Assembly (NCBI GenBank): GCA_028829895.1
Contig: CM054183.1
Location: 17,713,975-17,777,974, forward strand
DNA length: 64,000 nt
From: Sinotaia quadrata
Lineage: Eukaryota; Mollusca; Gastropoda; Architaenioglossa; Viviparidae
Direction of reading: 5' to 3'
A program made the position numbers and the translations under genes. The notes below the pieces were generated by a model. The model was not told the origin of the DNA, did no database searches, and was given only the letters and a program-made list of their open reading frames with translations. How positions within the stretch are numbered: position 1 is the first letter of the stretch; every line of letters starts with the position of its first letter. Below, piece by piece: positions 11,967 to 26,017 of this stretch.

Positions 11967-12323
11967 ACTTTATTTTAGTAGTTGAATGAAATGGAGAGAT
12001 AATTGTCGTGTATTAATTATAAATAATCTGCACTGCTGATTATAGGGTTGGGTACGAGGATGATCAGTGTACAAAACAGTATTTGCACATTTCCTGTAAC
12101 AGTCAATATTGCCGAAAATGTATTTTTTTAAAGTAAGTAATTAGGTCCAATGAATCTTAGCGCTACACAGCGGGATTAATTCCCTGTTTAGGGTTATATC
12201 CCTTATTTTCATAAAGAATTTAGAAAGTCTTGTGATTGTAAATCCAACTCACTTCCAATAATTGTCAGTGTTTTAAACCTACTTTTGTTTATATTTTAAC
12301 ACTAATTATTTATTACTATTTTC

Positions 12324-12371
<48 letters not shown>

Positions 12372-12999
12372 CGTCTAAATATGTCAATATCTTCCTGATG
12401 GACAGGTTAAATATATGTACATCTACTTTTCTTGGGTGGATAGATGGACGGTAAATGGTTAAATGGAACAAGCAATTGTCATTCTTTAAAATGTTAAGTA
12501 TGCATCACTTCGCGACAACGTATAAGTATAATGGGAAAGCGTAGATTTAGGTGAAATGGATTTGCATGACAGAACGAGAAAGAAAGAAAGAAAGAATGAA
12601 AGAAAGAAAGAAAGACAGAGAGATCGCAGATAGGGGATTTTGAGCATTACAGATGAACAAGCAAGCAATCAAAGAAAAAAGGACAAGAAATAGCAAAACA
12701 AATTTTTTCATATAAATAATGTTATTTTTTTTATTGGGGGTGGTGGTGGTGGAGAGAACACATTTTGAGAACAAAGAAGTGTTAAAATTATGCTGTTAAC
12801 AATAGCACATTATATTCTCTTCTTTTTGAAAAATAATATTTTTTTAAAAATTAACGCTGCTTAAGTCAAAGTGTTGTAGAAAATAAACTACTACTCACTT
12901 ACAGCGAAAATACAAATTAAAAAAAATATATAAATAAATAAATGCTGTTTAAATAAGTAAAAAAACAATATAAATAAATACATATAAATATTTTTTAAA
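11967..12999. other. AT-rich stretch with GT and GAAA microsatellites
   Basis: A (GT)n run passing into GCGCGC occupies about 12326-12374; GAAA repeats are at about 12580-12618. No gene is seen. Confidence 0.6.
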
Positions 13000-13140
13000 A
13001 ATATAAATGAATGAAACACAATATAAATAAAACAAAATATAAATAATATAAAACACAATATAGACAAATAAAACACAATATAAATAAATAAAACACAATA
13101 TAAATAAATAAAAATGCAATATAAATAAGTAACAGTACAG
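13000..13140. repeat. AT-rich array of ATAAATAAAACACAAT units
   Basis: Units of about 17-25 bp are built from AATATAAATAAATAAAACAC. The overlapping minus-strand frames rich in Ile, Phe and Tyr are by-products. Confidence 0.85.
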
Positions 13141-13427
13141 GACAAATAATGTAACATTTACAAAGAGAAGAAGTGAACCACTGGATTGAATGCAAGTGTA
13201 TTGCATTTGTTACCTTGAAGGCAAATCTCGTGAGAATTCAGCCGGTCATTTCAATACGATAATCACTGTATTCGTTCATCTACCCATACTTTTAAAATAA
13301 ATTTAAAAAAACAAGTCATACATTGATTTTATAAATGCCCTATTTTTATCCTTGACTGTAAATTTTTTAAACAATTTATAATTTTAAACATATTATAAGC
13401 TCCAAAGTGAATTAATTTTCGTTCAAG

Positions 13428-13623
13428 TCATTTGCTTCCCGCTCTGGAAGGCGCTCTTGGTCTTACTGTAGGAGATTCTTGGAGAGCTTCTTGAACGTTA
13501 TTGTGCAGGACATTTTGACCAGTAAACCCATAACTTCCCCGGTATGATGCACTAATGAGAAAGTCGGACTCCGACTGAGCTATTTTGTTCACAATTGTTT
13601 TAATTAGTTTCCAGTATGTCTGA
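13428..13623 (-). CDS. Candidate exon of an unidentified gene
   Basis: The acceptor TAATAGTCTTTCAG at 13624 and following bases opens a frame of 65 codons ending in TGA at 13428. The right part has coding-like residue use: SESDFLISASYRGSYGFTGQ and then HNNVQEALQESPTVRPRAP. A good donor inside it (ACA|GTAAGACC, at 13467) offers an internal-exon reading, 13623-13467. I do not recognise the protein. Its phase also fits exon 3 of the chitin-binding gene as an alternative last exon, but that product would lose the last two domain cysteines. Upstream partner exons were not found. Confidence 0.3.
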
Positions 13624-13800
13624 CTGAAAGACTATTAAATGAAATGTCATTGTTCAGACAGTATCACAATTGTTTTAATTAATCTTTAGTTTCCAGTATG
13701 TGTGACTGAAAGACTATTAAATGAAATGTCATTGTTCAGACAGTATCACAATTGTTTTAATTAATCTTTAGTTTCCAGTATGTGTGACTGAAAGACTGGG
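13587..13800. repeat. 75-83-bp tandem repeat, three copies
   Basis: The unit CACAATTGTTTTAATTAATC through GTTCAGACAGTAT occurs at 13590, 13665 and 13747. Each copy contains the minus-strand acceptor-like CTTTCAG of the candidate exon at 13623; copies two and three have an extra 7 bp. Confidence 0.9.
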
Positions 13801-14019
13801 AAACGAAACGTGATTATGTTTACATTATTACCCGAATATTATGCTGTAAAGTTTTGTTTTTTTTAATTTTCTGGAGGAAGGGGGAACTCGGCATGTAGTG
13901 AAATGCTTTTTTGAAAAGTTTAGTTCTGCATGGTTTATAAATAGACATCAAACAATCAACTAAACCTGTGTTTAACTGAAACAGACACACACACATTTAA
14001 GAATCCCAAAAGCAATTCC
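13801..14019. other. Short unique stretch
   Basis: AT-rich DNA between the array and the probable end of the chitin-binding transcript; nothing seen. Confidence 0.35.
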
Positions 14020-14850
14020 ATCAAAAGATAACGTTTTATTTGATGTCCGTCGTGAGCAGTTGTACTTGAAAACAAACTAAATTCACTCATTTAAAGTTAT
14101 TTTTGCATAGTGGTAATAAAACAACAAAACAAGCACTAAACTCCTTTAAATTTACATAAGTAGACAGAAGGAAAGGCATTAAGCACTAATTAACATCACT
14201 TGAAAATTACATACAAATTCATAATTAAACAAAAGCAAGCGCTAATTAACTCCATGTGGGTCTTCATGTTGCCCACGTAACAACTAGCATTTCACTTTAA
14301 GTTAAGTTGCCTTCTTTCTAAATAAAATTACAACAAATGCTAGTGCGTTCAACAATGACGTAGAGTGACGTAAATATTTAAAGACGCCCAACACAGTGCC
14401 AAGATCTTATGACTGCCATTTTATTCTGCTTTAACAATAAACATGAAAAAACACGTCAATCAGCATGCTGTACATAATTTAACTTTAAAAAAACACATTA
14501 ATATAAATACAAACCAACAACTTCTTAAGTCTAGAATTTCAGGATGGTTATCAAAGACATACAGCAAATCCTGTTTGCAATGCTTTTGCTAACTTTCTTA
14601 CTGATATTTTTTTCCTTCCCTCTCCCTCCCTCCCCCTTTTCCTCTCTCTTTTCCTCCAAAATTCTTTGGTTTTTGCGGAGACAAAGTAATTTTGATACTT
14701 CTTTTCTTAAAAAATGTTAGTACACAGTCGATAAAGTGTGTCAGGCAAACCCCCCTCATGTCGAAAAGTGATGTATAAGTGTATAAGGACGTATAAAACG
14801 ATGGCACTAGGTTGGCTGTGATGGTCAAGGCCACTTCTTCATCCGGTCAT
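14020..14850 (-). other. Probable 3' UTR of the chitin-binding gene
   Basis: No coding frame is visible. AATAAA occurs on the minus strand at 14425-14420 and again at 14040-14035, so the transcript may end near 14400 or near 14015. The stretch near 14610-14650 is a pyrimidine-rich run on the plus strand. This is inferred from signal positions only. Confidence 0.45.
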
Positions 14851-14935
14851 CTACCCAAATAAACTGCCAAATCCGTTCAGGAAGATGTCACAGGTGTACC
14901 GGATATCCGCAAAGCTCGTAGGTCGGGGAACGCAT
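14851..14935 (-). CDS. Chitin-binding gene exon 4 (last two cysteines and stop)
   Basis: The acceptor is CTTTCACCAG. The exon completes a Thr codon, supplies Cys75 and Cys89, and ends with the tail NGFGSLFG and TAG. Confidence 0.85.
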
Positions 14936-17900
14936 CTGGTGAAAGAATAAGATAAAATATGTTTGACGATTTCCCTTTTTATTTACAGTGTTGTGCTTTA
15001 GGAACAAAAAACTTTGTGCCGCAGTTGTGTGCATGTGCATGCATACGTGAGTGTGTATACATGCATCACGAGGCCTGTAATATTGAGCTGCATCAGTTTT
15101 GTTGATTTGCAAAGCTGGCACAACTTACGTTACAGCATTCACATATGTAGTATATATGTGTGTACATGTAACACAGTGATACACGTAGCATAATGTACAC
15201 ATGACACGTATAATATAATATAATGAACACACTATGGCCAAGCTTCATTTTTCACTCCCCTTAGTCCAGCGCTTCTCGACTGTGGGTGTTTGCACCCTTA
15301 GGAGTGTGAGCAGCTGTTGAAGGGGTGCGAGAATTCATCGTGGAAGATCTTTTGAACAAAACCTTAGTTTACTTTTTCTATCGGTTTAAAAACAAGGGGT
15401 GCGAGATCGGCTTCGTCAGTCCCAGGGGTGCGGGGTGAAAAATTAATCGGGAAGCGCTGCCTTAGTCAGATTTTGGTGGTAATGATGTTCTTGCTATTGT
15501 TATTGTTGTTCGTGCTGATGTTGACTGATGTTAATGCTGAATATGCTAATGTTAATGTTGCTAGTGCGAATGTTAATGCTGTTCGTGCTGATGTTGACTG
15601 ATGTTAATGCTGAATATGCTAATGTTAATGTTGCTAGTGCGAATGTTAATGCTGTTCGTGCTGATGTTGACAGATGTTCTTCTTGCTAATGTTGCTCGTG
15701 CTAATGTTAATCATGCTTTTTTTCTAATGTTGTTTGTTCTGATGCTCTTCATACTGATGTAAATGTTGCTCATGCTGATCCTTAGGTTAATGTTGTTCGT
15801 TTTGATGAGGCTCATGCTAGTGTTAATGTTGTTACTGGTAATGTCAATGCTGCTTATGCTGATGTTAATGTTGCTCATGCTAATTTGGTCGTGGACATTA
15901 CATTTGCAAGGGGTTTTGTTTTTAAAATTTGTGTTTTACTTATGTGGATATGGCCATACTTCATAGTCGTCTTTTCTTGCCTTTTCCCAAAGTTAGACGG
16001 TTATTCATGTGCTTGTATTATTACTTGCAAATGTTAACTGGCTTACTTCAGTCTTGTATGCAATACACGGTTTACCTTACTGGCTTCATTTCAACGTTGT
16101 TTTATGAGGAGGTGACTTCAATTTAACGTTGTTTTAGGTAGGCGACTTCATTTTAACGTTGTTTTATGTAAGTGACTTCTTTTTAACGTTGTTTTATGAA
16201 GTAGTGACTTCATTTTAACGTTGTTTTATGATGTAGTGACTTCTTTAACTTTGTTTTATGTGACTTCATTTTAAAGTTGTTTTATGATGTAGGTGACTGC
16301 ATTTTAACGTTATTTTATGTAAGTGACATCATTTTAACGTTGTTTTATGTAAGTGACTTCATTTTAACGTTGTTTTATGATGTAGGTGACTTCATTTTAA
16401 CGTTTCTTTATGTATGTGACTTCATTTTAATGTTTCTTTATGTATGTTACTTCATTTTAACGTTGTTTTATGGTGCAGGTAACTTCTTTTTTTTTTTTGG
16501 TTTATGATGTTGAGACCTCATTTTTATATTATTTTATGATGTAGATAACTTCATTTTTACGCTTTTTCACATCTTAGCCTGCTTGCTCAAGTTCTTTTTT
16601 CACTTGTTGGAATAACTTAGCTTGATTTTATTTATATAATTTTATTTTTTTCTTCTCGTAGTTCAGTTTGCTTGATTCATTCAAAATTGTTTACATGACT
16701 TAGTTTACTAATGTTAATTTTACATTGTTTGTTTACAGCTTGTATACTGCCTATGGTGCTGTTTCCATGTGTGAGACTGCATGCTTTTCTTTGTTGTAAT
16801 TTTTCTATTATGTTAGTATTGATTATGGTGTAAGAATTAATCGCAGACGACTCTGTTCTGCGCACATTAAAGTTAAAAATAAGTCTTGGTATTGTCTGTG
16901 TTGAATACAGATGAAATTAAAGATTAGTTTTTGTATTATCTGTACTGTACATAGTTGTAAATAGGAACAATTAATTATGGAGAAAGTCTTAGTAATCATT
17001 TCTGTAAACAATTGTTAATGTTAAGGATGAGTCATTGTGTGACCTGTGCTGTAAATAAAGTAGTAAAGTTAAGTCATAATGTCATCTATGCTGTAAATAG
17101 CTATAAATACTAACGAGTGCTGTCTGTGATGTAAATTAGTTGTAAGTAACAACGTGAAGTCGTAGTGTTACCTGTGCTGTACATTAGTTGTAAGTAGTAA
17201 CCTGAAGTCACAGTGATATCTGTGCTATAAATAACTGTAAACAGTACAAAGAAATCGTTTACCGAGACCAGTCTTAGGGTGCAGTCAACACTAGTAAAGT
17301 TTGCTTACGTGAATTGGTAGAAGTCGAAAACCATGCCAGACTGACAGGTCTGCTCAATGGGCTGACCATTGGAACACTTCCAGTATTTGTTGCAGTCATT
17401 CCAGTTTGGGAAGTAGTACTCTATGGTACTGTTTCCGGGACATAGCGGATAAGAGCATGCTGAAACAACACACGTGACAAACGATCATAATGGTCCAAGA
17501 GTCTTGGATGGTGAGTACTGATAGCTCATTCAGAGTGCCGAAACTTTTTTTTAGAAATATGTCTCTTGAAATAAAATAGTCAGTATTTACATTCACTTTG
17601 CTTGGACTATACACATATGTGACGCTGAGACAAAATAAAGTCAAAGACCACAACAATATTTCTCCGGACGTTGCCAATAGTTGGTGACGCAACCACATCA
17701 GTGAAAGCACTCACACTCTCCAGACGTTACATGCAGGCACACACGTCACTTTCAACTTGCAAAGAATGCAATCTGAAGGAACAGTCACAACCCTTACTTT
17801 GCTCAGACATTACATTTAGAGGTTTCCTGACACGACACGGCCTTGACTGAGTTCATCATGTCCGGAAATATAGATTTGAGCATACATATTTCCAAAGAGT

Positions 17901-20850
17901 ATGTGACAATATTCACAGTGCCCGGATGTTATAAATTGTGCAGTCTTGCAAGAACACAGGTACGGCATTCTTAGTGCCAGATAATACAGCCGAGTGACTG
18001 TTCAAAAAGCACAGCTCAGGACAGCACTCAACCGGACACTACTGAACTTACGTGACGAAACTACACCACTCATACCTGGACAATACAGATCAGTGCATAT
18101 TAAAGTAGAGACGGACAAAGACAAAGCTGACGTACTGGACACTATATTTGGTAAATGTACAAAGACAAGAATGACACATTGGACACTGACTAGTAAATGT
18201 ACAAAGACAAGAATGACACATTGGACATTGACTAGTAAATGTACAAAGACAAGAATGACACATTGGACATTGACTAGTAAATGTACAAAGACAAGAATGA
18301 CACATTGGACACTGAGTAGTAAATGTACAAAGACAAGAGTGACACATTGGACACTGACTAATAAATGTACAAAGACAAGAGTGACACATAGGACACTGAC
18401 TAGTAAATGTACAAAGACAAGAGTGACACATTGGACACTAACTAGTAAATGTACAAAGACAAGAATGACACATTGGATGCTGACTAGTAAATGTACAAAG
18501 ACAAGAGTTACAATAGACACTGTGAATCAAGGGTGGGCAAACTCCGGCCTGCGAAGGTTTTTCGACTGGCCCACCAAGCTATTCACAGTTAATATTGCCA
18601 TCCGGCCCGTGAGACAGCAAAATAAAGTCAATAAAATAATAAAAGTCAATAAAACAAATGAGCGTTGTTATACGCTGTCAAACAGCCAAGGCTGTGCTGA
18701 TATTACTATCTGTTCTTATGAGAAGTTAACAGTTAGGAAATAAACATGCACCTTATCCCGCCAGCATGTGTGGGCCGGGTTTATTTCTAGAAAGCAATTC
18801 TCTGACCGTCCTCTAAATGACATTCTTCGCTTGACAACCACATCATTTAAGCCGGACATTGAATCACCGATTCATTGTAAGCAAAACTATTCATCTAATT
18901 AAGTTTTCGTTGAAACTGAGTTATTCTTGTAATATAAAATACACTTTTAAAAATTACTTTTGTTCTCATTTTACATTCTGAACTTTCTGGACTTTATGAC
19001 CTTTGGTCGTCTATCCGCCCACGAACTGTTCCAACTGTTTTATCCGGCCCGCACTCTTAATAAAAGTTTGCCCGCTTCTGCTGTAAATGGTAAAAATGTA
19101 CATCAAAGATAGTTCAAGAAAAGTATGATTTCAAGATGCAAAATTATTTTTCATAATTATGTCAGAACTTGTTTTATAAGTACATCAGGATGTCTCGTAA
19201 AGTCCCAAAGTCGCAAGTTGAAGAAGCTAGACCGCTGATTGGTTTGAAATGTGTTTAGGGCGGGTGGGGGTGGGATGAGGAGTAGGAATAGTCCGCTTAC
19301 GCTAATTTCACGGTAGGTGAAGGTCGACCTCAGCGTATGAGCGTGGTGTTAATAGAACCACAAACGTAGTCATGGCACTTTTTAGCTTGACTGAAAGCCC
19401 AAAGCTCTATTTGTCTGACTTAACAACCATACTGCATTCAGATGCATTTATGACAGGTCTTCGGGCCATACTCCCACAGGACACAAATGACCCCTCCCCT
19501 ATCCCTGTACCAATATATTTAAGTCAGGTACCAGTAATTCACAAATAAGAAAGTATTATTTAAAAATTGCAACATTTATTTAACAACTATTAATTAAATA
19601 GTGCATCACTTTGATTTACTTTTAGTTCCGATCATTATAATTTTTCATCAATTATTTTCAAACATTCCACTGATGTATATAGGTATTTTTAAAAAAAAAA
19701 TTAGTAGTGATTTGCCAATCAATAACATTATTCATCACTGAAATTCCGCATCTCTCATTTTCCAAACATTATCAGTTTAAAACTATCAGTCTTTCCCTAG
19801 TTAAAACTATCAGTCTTTCCCTAGTTAAAACTATCAGTCTTTCCCTAGTTAAAACTATCAGTCTTTCCCTAGTTAAAACTATCAGTCTTTCCCTAGTTAA
19901 AACTATCAGTCTTTCCCTAGTTAAAACTATTAGTCTTTCCCTAGTTAAAACTATCAGTCTTTCCCTAGTTAAAACTATCACTTTCCCTAGTTAAAACTAT
20001 CAGTCTTTCCCTAGTTAAAACTATCAGTCTTTCCCTAGTTAAAACTATTAGTCTTTCCCTAGTTAAAACTATCAGTCTTTCCCTAGTTAAAACTATAGCC
20101 ATACGTTGTAGTAAGACCACTGATCACTTATATGTAATTATAATCAATTTATCCTAAGTGATAAATCTGAAAGTATCTTTAGTTGCTTACGGTATATTAT
20201 CATCAACCTTCTCTCTATAATCTTTCATTTTAAAACATCATTAAGCATTTATAAAAAATAATTGCCACAGATCTTTCCTCAGCAGGAACTATACACTCTC
20301 CACTCTAAATGACTATGATCAATAATAAATATTTATCTTAAATCTTTAGCCACTAAAACGACATATTCTTCATTTATAAACGCAATTAGCATTTGATAAA
20401 TAATTATCATAAGATCCTCAGTAAAAACTTTAACTCTATCATGTTTTAAAAAGAATTATTTCTCAATAATTTTAATAATAAGTGTATCAAGAAAAGAGAA
20501 ATTAAAAACTCTTATGAAAGCCATGTTATTCCTTTATTTAAAAAAAAATATTAAACCCCAACACTTAGAGAATGGGTTCGGAAAAAAATTACCCCTATAG
20601 AATTATTCCTGTCGACCCTTGCAGACTGCCTGGTCGAGTTTTCTTCAAAAGTTGCCTGTCGAACTCCTGTCTTTTCTGTGTACGCCTGTTTGCCCGCACC
20701 ATGGCGGCGACTCGATAGAGACAATCTAGGAATGGTCTTCGGATCATCTAGTGTGTGTATTCAAGATTAGATCTGGGCCACGAACATAAAGGAAAGCTGT
20801 AGATTTTGGGGAGAGGGGTGAAAAGAGGTGAAGGAAATAGGCGAAGAAGG

Positions 20851-20897
<47 letters not shown>

Positions 20898-22385
20898 TTT
20901 GTGTGTCTCACAGAATGTTTTGTTCCATTGGTTTCGACTATTTGCCTTCTCGCGCTCGATCCGTGCGACTGTGTTAACTAAGAGCACCTTACTTGGTGAA
21001 CACAGCGAACGCACATCCTACTCATTGTTCGAACATTCTTTGATTAAAACGTTCAAGGTCACTTAGCATGCTTAGATTTGGTGAGATTTCCAACAACGAG
21101 AGTGCTCTTTTCGTCTTTTTGTGTGTACAATTAAGTATTCTCTCTTTCTTCGACATATTTCTGCTTCAAAACGTGTCCTCTGCAAACAGAACGATATCTG
21201 TTCGGATCCACTGTTTACAATATAGAGAAATGTAAGCACCTGTCCAGCTTTAAGTCGCCATGGTAAGCTTAGACTGGCTATTCAGACCCTCCGTCTGTTG
21301 GAATAGGTCAAGAGGGAGTGAATAACGTATCCTTTGACCTTGAAGATGAAATTTATTAATGTTTGTTTTCTTTGTTTTCAACGCAGTCCAGTGTGTTCAG
21401 CACATGAACAACACTTATGGTACAAAAACTCCGGCAATTCTTGGAACAGTCTGTTCCTTATTAACATTTTAATCATATTTTGGTAGAAGGAAAACTTCTA
21501 CAGGTTCAAAGGGAGACAAGTAAACTGAGGGCGAGAGAATGTAAAGCAAAACAAAAAAAAAACCAAACACTGATGGTGCAGGTGAAACTCCTGAATTTTT
21601 ATTGTTGGTGAATCTCAATCCCGAGTCAATGTGACGATACTGTCCATGAAAACAGAAGTTCGTGAAAGTCTGGTACACGTTTTGGTGTTGGCATTATTTT
21701 TAATTTGCCTAGTCCGGCACTAGACCAGACCGAGGTCACTCTTTGGGGTGTTGGTAACTTTTTAAATTAAGTAAAATAAGTGTTTGCCCTTCCAAAATAC
21801 TCACTTAAAACACATACTGGACAAAAAAGAATGTTTTATATAAAAAATAAACTGTAGCTATGATCTCTCCATTCCTGCTTTGTTTTGAAAGTGGATTATA
21901 GTAACCATAATGACCAAGGGAGATAATTAGTTGTTCCATTTCTTTAAAACTAAGAGATGTCTTTGAAAGAGACTTAAAAAAAAAATCATTTACAAATAAT
22001 GCTCTGCCTGAATTATTTTACAGATATATTTAGTCAGCAGTATTATTTCTTGAGAATATAACGTATTTTTTCTGTAATTTCCATGATTCCCTCGTCATAC
22101 AGATGTTTAGTTGCTTAAGTGATTTGGGGTTATTGGAGCACTCCAACATCTTTACAATTTGAGTTCGATCATAAAGAAAATACATGAAGGCATGTAAGAA
22201 AGATGTGTCATACATTAAACTGCAAATATACATATTTGAATTCAGTCACATACATAGACAGATATAAATATAAATATAAATGCCAAATACTCATAGACAC
22301 AAACATGCACACAGTGACAACATAATAAAAGTTTATGATAAAAAAAATATAGTTGAATAAAATTAAAAATTCCGGATCAAAAGAG

Positions 22386-22475
<90 letters not shown>

Positions 22476-25400
22476 TCTCTGCAATAATTATACAGTCCCC
22501 TCCCCCCTTTCGTGAATTACATAATTGTGTACGTGACTTACTCGACTGAGACATAGTGGTTCCAAAAGCCACAGCAAGTACTGAAATAGAAATAAAATCA
22601 GTTAAATAAAATAAAAACAAGATAATGGTTTTGTAGAACAAATATTAAAAGTCAAGTAATAATCTCAAAATTATTTTAAAGTTAAAAAGTTAAATACAGC
22701 CAGCAGCACTTTCTTATTATTAACAAAAAAAAAAAAAACCCCACGCCTATCAACAAAGACAAAATATTGTTATTCAACACTGTTACGCGTTTCAAATAAA
22801 AACTGCTAAAAATAACAATTGTAAGTGACTCCGAATGCAAGTAGAGTTGTTAGCATTGTTACGGGAATTAAATAATTACTAAAAAAAAAACAAAAAACCC
22901 CCCCAGAAAATGCTTGTAAGCGACTCAGAAATAAGACCACCACATCATGAAACTAGACAAAAACAACATTGACACATTCTTAGGGATCCCCAGCCACAAG
23001 AACGTATCGGAAAACGAAACATACAGTAGTGGGAGGGGGGGTGAAGGCGGAGTGTGGGGGACAAAATGTTGTACAAACCATGGCAGATATTACAAACACT
23101 CACGTACAAGTCAGAAATGCACACACAAAGTAACAAGAACTATAAGATGCATAATGGGCCAACTTCTCAACTTAACCAGCATCTTGCACAATAAAGCCGT
23201 ATTCAGTTTCTAAATTCAACACTCCTACCACACAAGATATCAGGACAGATAAAAACATATACCCACAGTTGAACAGAAATTACCTTTAAACAATGTCCTA
23301 TTGCATTGCCCACTATACACTGGTGAAAGAAAATCATCGATAAAAACACGTCCTATTGCACTGCCCACTATACACTGGTGAAAAAAATAATCATCGATAC
23401 AATACCGCTGCTGCGGATCCCACTCTCCATATGACACTTTACCCACGGTCACAAAGATACAAAAAGCATTCATCTAATTACTTACACAAACACTACATCT
23501 TCTTTAACATTCAAAGAGGAAAAAAATACACAATCCCCTCTCACACAAAAGTAAACAAGCTGCAACAAAGTGACTGCCAGCACTACGTCAAGACAAACGC
23601 TCACAGCTACAGGACATCTTACCACAAACCACCCTCCTTTGAGAAAAACACAAGTCCTCACAGGAACCATCTCCAAGACAGAAAACATCGAGTGATGAAA
23701 AGTCTACTAAATGGCCTCCTGTGAGGAAAAGTAGTCAACGTAGAAAGAAATAACCACCTCGATAAACAAATCAATACCCCTGAAAATGTACAGATGTCGG
23801 TTTTTAGATAAGATGTGATCAGCTGTCGGTTTATAGCTGTGTTGAGATGTCTATCTTCTATCAAAGTCAAGATGCAGTTTTTATTCAAGAGTTGCCATTA
23901 TACATTTTACATTGTACCGTGCGCAAAATGATTTAAAAAAAACAATAACCTGTAATGTGCAATATTTTCAAGACAATGTTTGTTAAAACATTTGTATTAA
24001 TGTAGGTTAAGACTTTTAGTGATTCATTTGTAGGAACACGGTTAACAGCAATACTAAGTGACAAAATGATGTCACTTAACAACGAAGAAGTAATAAAGCA
24101 CTGTTTGGTGGGTTTTTTTTAATTTTATAAATCGATATATTATTAAAACAAAACTGTGCATCCTGGTGTGTGTGTATATATATATATAATATTTTCCCTT
24201 AAAATCAAAGATTATTTTGTTCAAGACGCGTTCTTTGACAACATTTTCCCGTCAAGCCAAAGGTTATTTTGTTCACGACGCGTTCTTTGACAACTTTTTC
24301 CCGTCAAGCCAAAGGTTATTTAGTTCAAGAAGCGTTCTCTGACAACATTGCCTACTTGTGTGAGATAGTGCTTGAAAGACACTTTACTATTAAGCAGCTG
24401 ATATAAAATCTTTGTTTGAAAGTCATTTAGTATTAATTTTCTGAAGGAAGCTGTGTTTATTATTAAGTTTCTGAAGGAAGCTATGCTTTAAAAGTGTTTA
24501 TTATTTAATTAGCTGAAGGAAGCTATGCTTTAAAAGTGTTTATTATTAATTTTCTGAAGGAAGCTGTGCTTTAAAAGTGTTTATTATTTAGTAGTTGAAG
24601 AGGGGGTGTTTCATAGTAGGCTTACTATTAAGTAAATGAAGAATACTTTGCTTGAAAACTGGCTTACTATTAAGCAATTGAAGAATACTGTGTTTGCACG
24701 CTAGCTTATTATTAATTAACTTTTAAAAAGTCAGTATTCAAAGTTTATAAAATAATAACTGAAGAAAGCTGGGCTTCAAAAAACATAAGCTAAGAGCAGA
24801 TAACCAAAAATCCCTTAGAATGAAATTTGATATATATATTGAAATACTCTAAGTATTTTTAAATGACCTCTTTTGCTTATCAAAAAAATCAGCTAGAGAC
24901 TGCTAGACACTCACTCAAGAATTCAATTACATGTAAATTTATAGGAACAAAAAGTTCGTGCAAGCATGAATATGATTCTTATTGCATCGAAACTCGATGT
25001 ATGCAAATTATCAATTTCACATATAGTGGAGCATACAAATTATCAATTTCACATATAGTGGAGCATACAAATTATCTTTTTCACATGTACTAGAACATGC
25101 GACTGATCATTTTCACATGCACTGGCGCATGAGATGGATCATTTCCACGTGCACTGGAGCATATAAAATATCATTTTAACCTGCACTGGAGCATGCGACT
25201 GATCATTTCCACGTGCACTGGAGCATATAAATATAATTTTTACATGCACTAGAGCATGCGACTGATCATTTTCGCGTGCACTGGAGCATATAAATATAAT
25301 TTTTACATGCACTGGAGCATGCGACTGATCATTTTCAAGTGCATTGGAGAATATAAATTATCATTTTTACATGAAACGAGAGGCATGCAAGTTATCATTT

Positions 25401-25975
25401 ATACATGCACTGGAGCACCTAAGGAACTAGAAACTGTGCGGCTAACCCGTGCTTTTTTCAGAATAGCTTTTTGTATGCTGCACTCATGTCCAGAACCAAT
25501 GTTTTATTTTCTTTAAACACGTAGGAACCAATGTTTTACTTTCTTTAAATATAGGAACCAATGTTTTACTTTCTTTAAACATGTCAGGAACCAATGTTTT
25601 ACTTTCTTTAAATATAGGAACCAATGTTTTACTTTCTTTAAACGTGTCAGGAACCAATGTTTTACTATCTTTAAACATGTCAGGAACCAATGTTTTACTT
25701 TCTTTAAATATGTCAGGAACCAATGTTTTACTTTTTTAAACATGTCAGGAATTTAAACTGTGAGATTATCACAGTTTAAACATTATGCGAACATGTCTAT
25801 CAGGTAAAAAAAAAATATAAGCCCTCTTTATAATCCAGTGTTCAAAAAGAATTCATTTCGAGTTTGTTTAAACATATTTTTATTTTGATGCAGAGATACA
25901 TCACGGGTCTTTGGATATGTATAAAGTGTCTTGGGTATATTTGTACAGAACTCTCCTTCTCTCCCTCCATCACTG

Positions 25976-26017
<42 letters not shown>

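Noticed and set aside
17994..18743. 249-codon plus-strand frame with a 14-residue repeat (KCTKTRMTHWTLTS)
   Set aside because: It is a read-through of the 42-bp minisatellite into the hAT element. Frames on the opposite strand are open for the same reason.
19707..19994. Frames with an 8-residue repeat on both strands
   Set aside because: The 24-bp period keeps both strands open; one array explains both.
23356..23724. 122-codon plus-strand frame in intron 1
   Set aside because: Its residue use reflects AC-rich sequence. No domain is recognised, and part of it lies in a 55-bp duplication.
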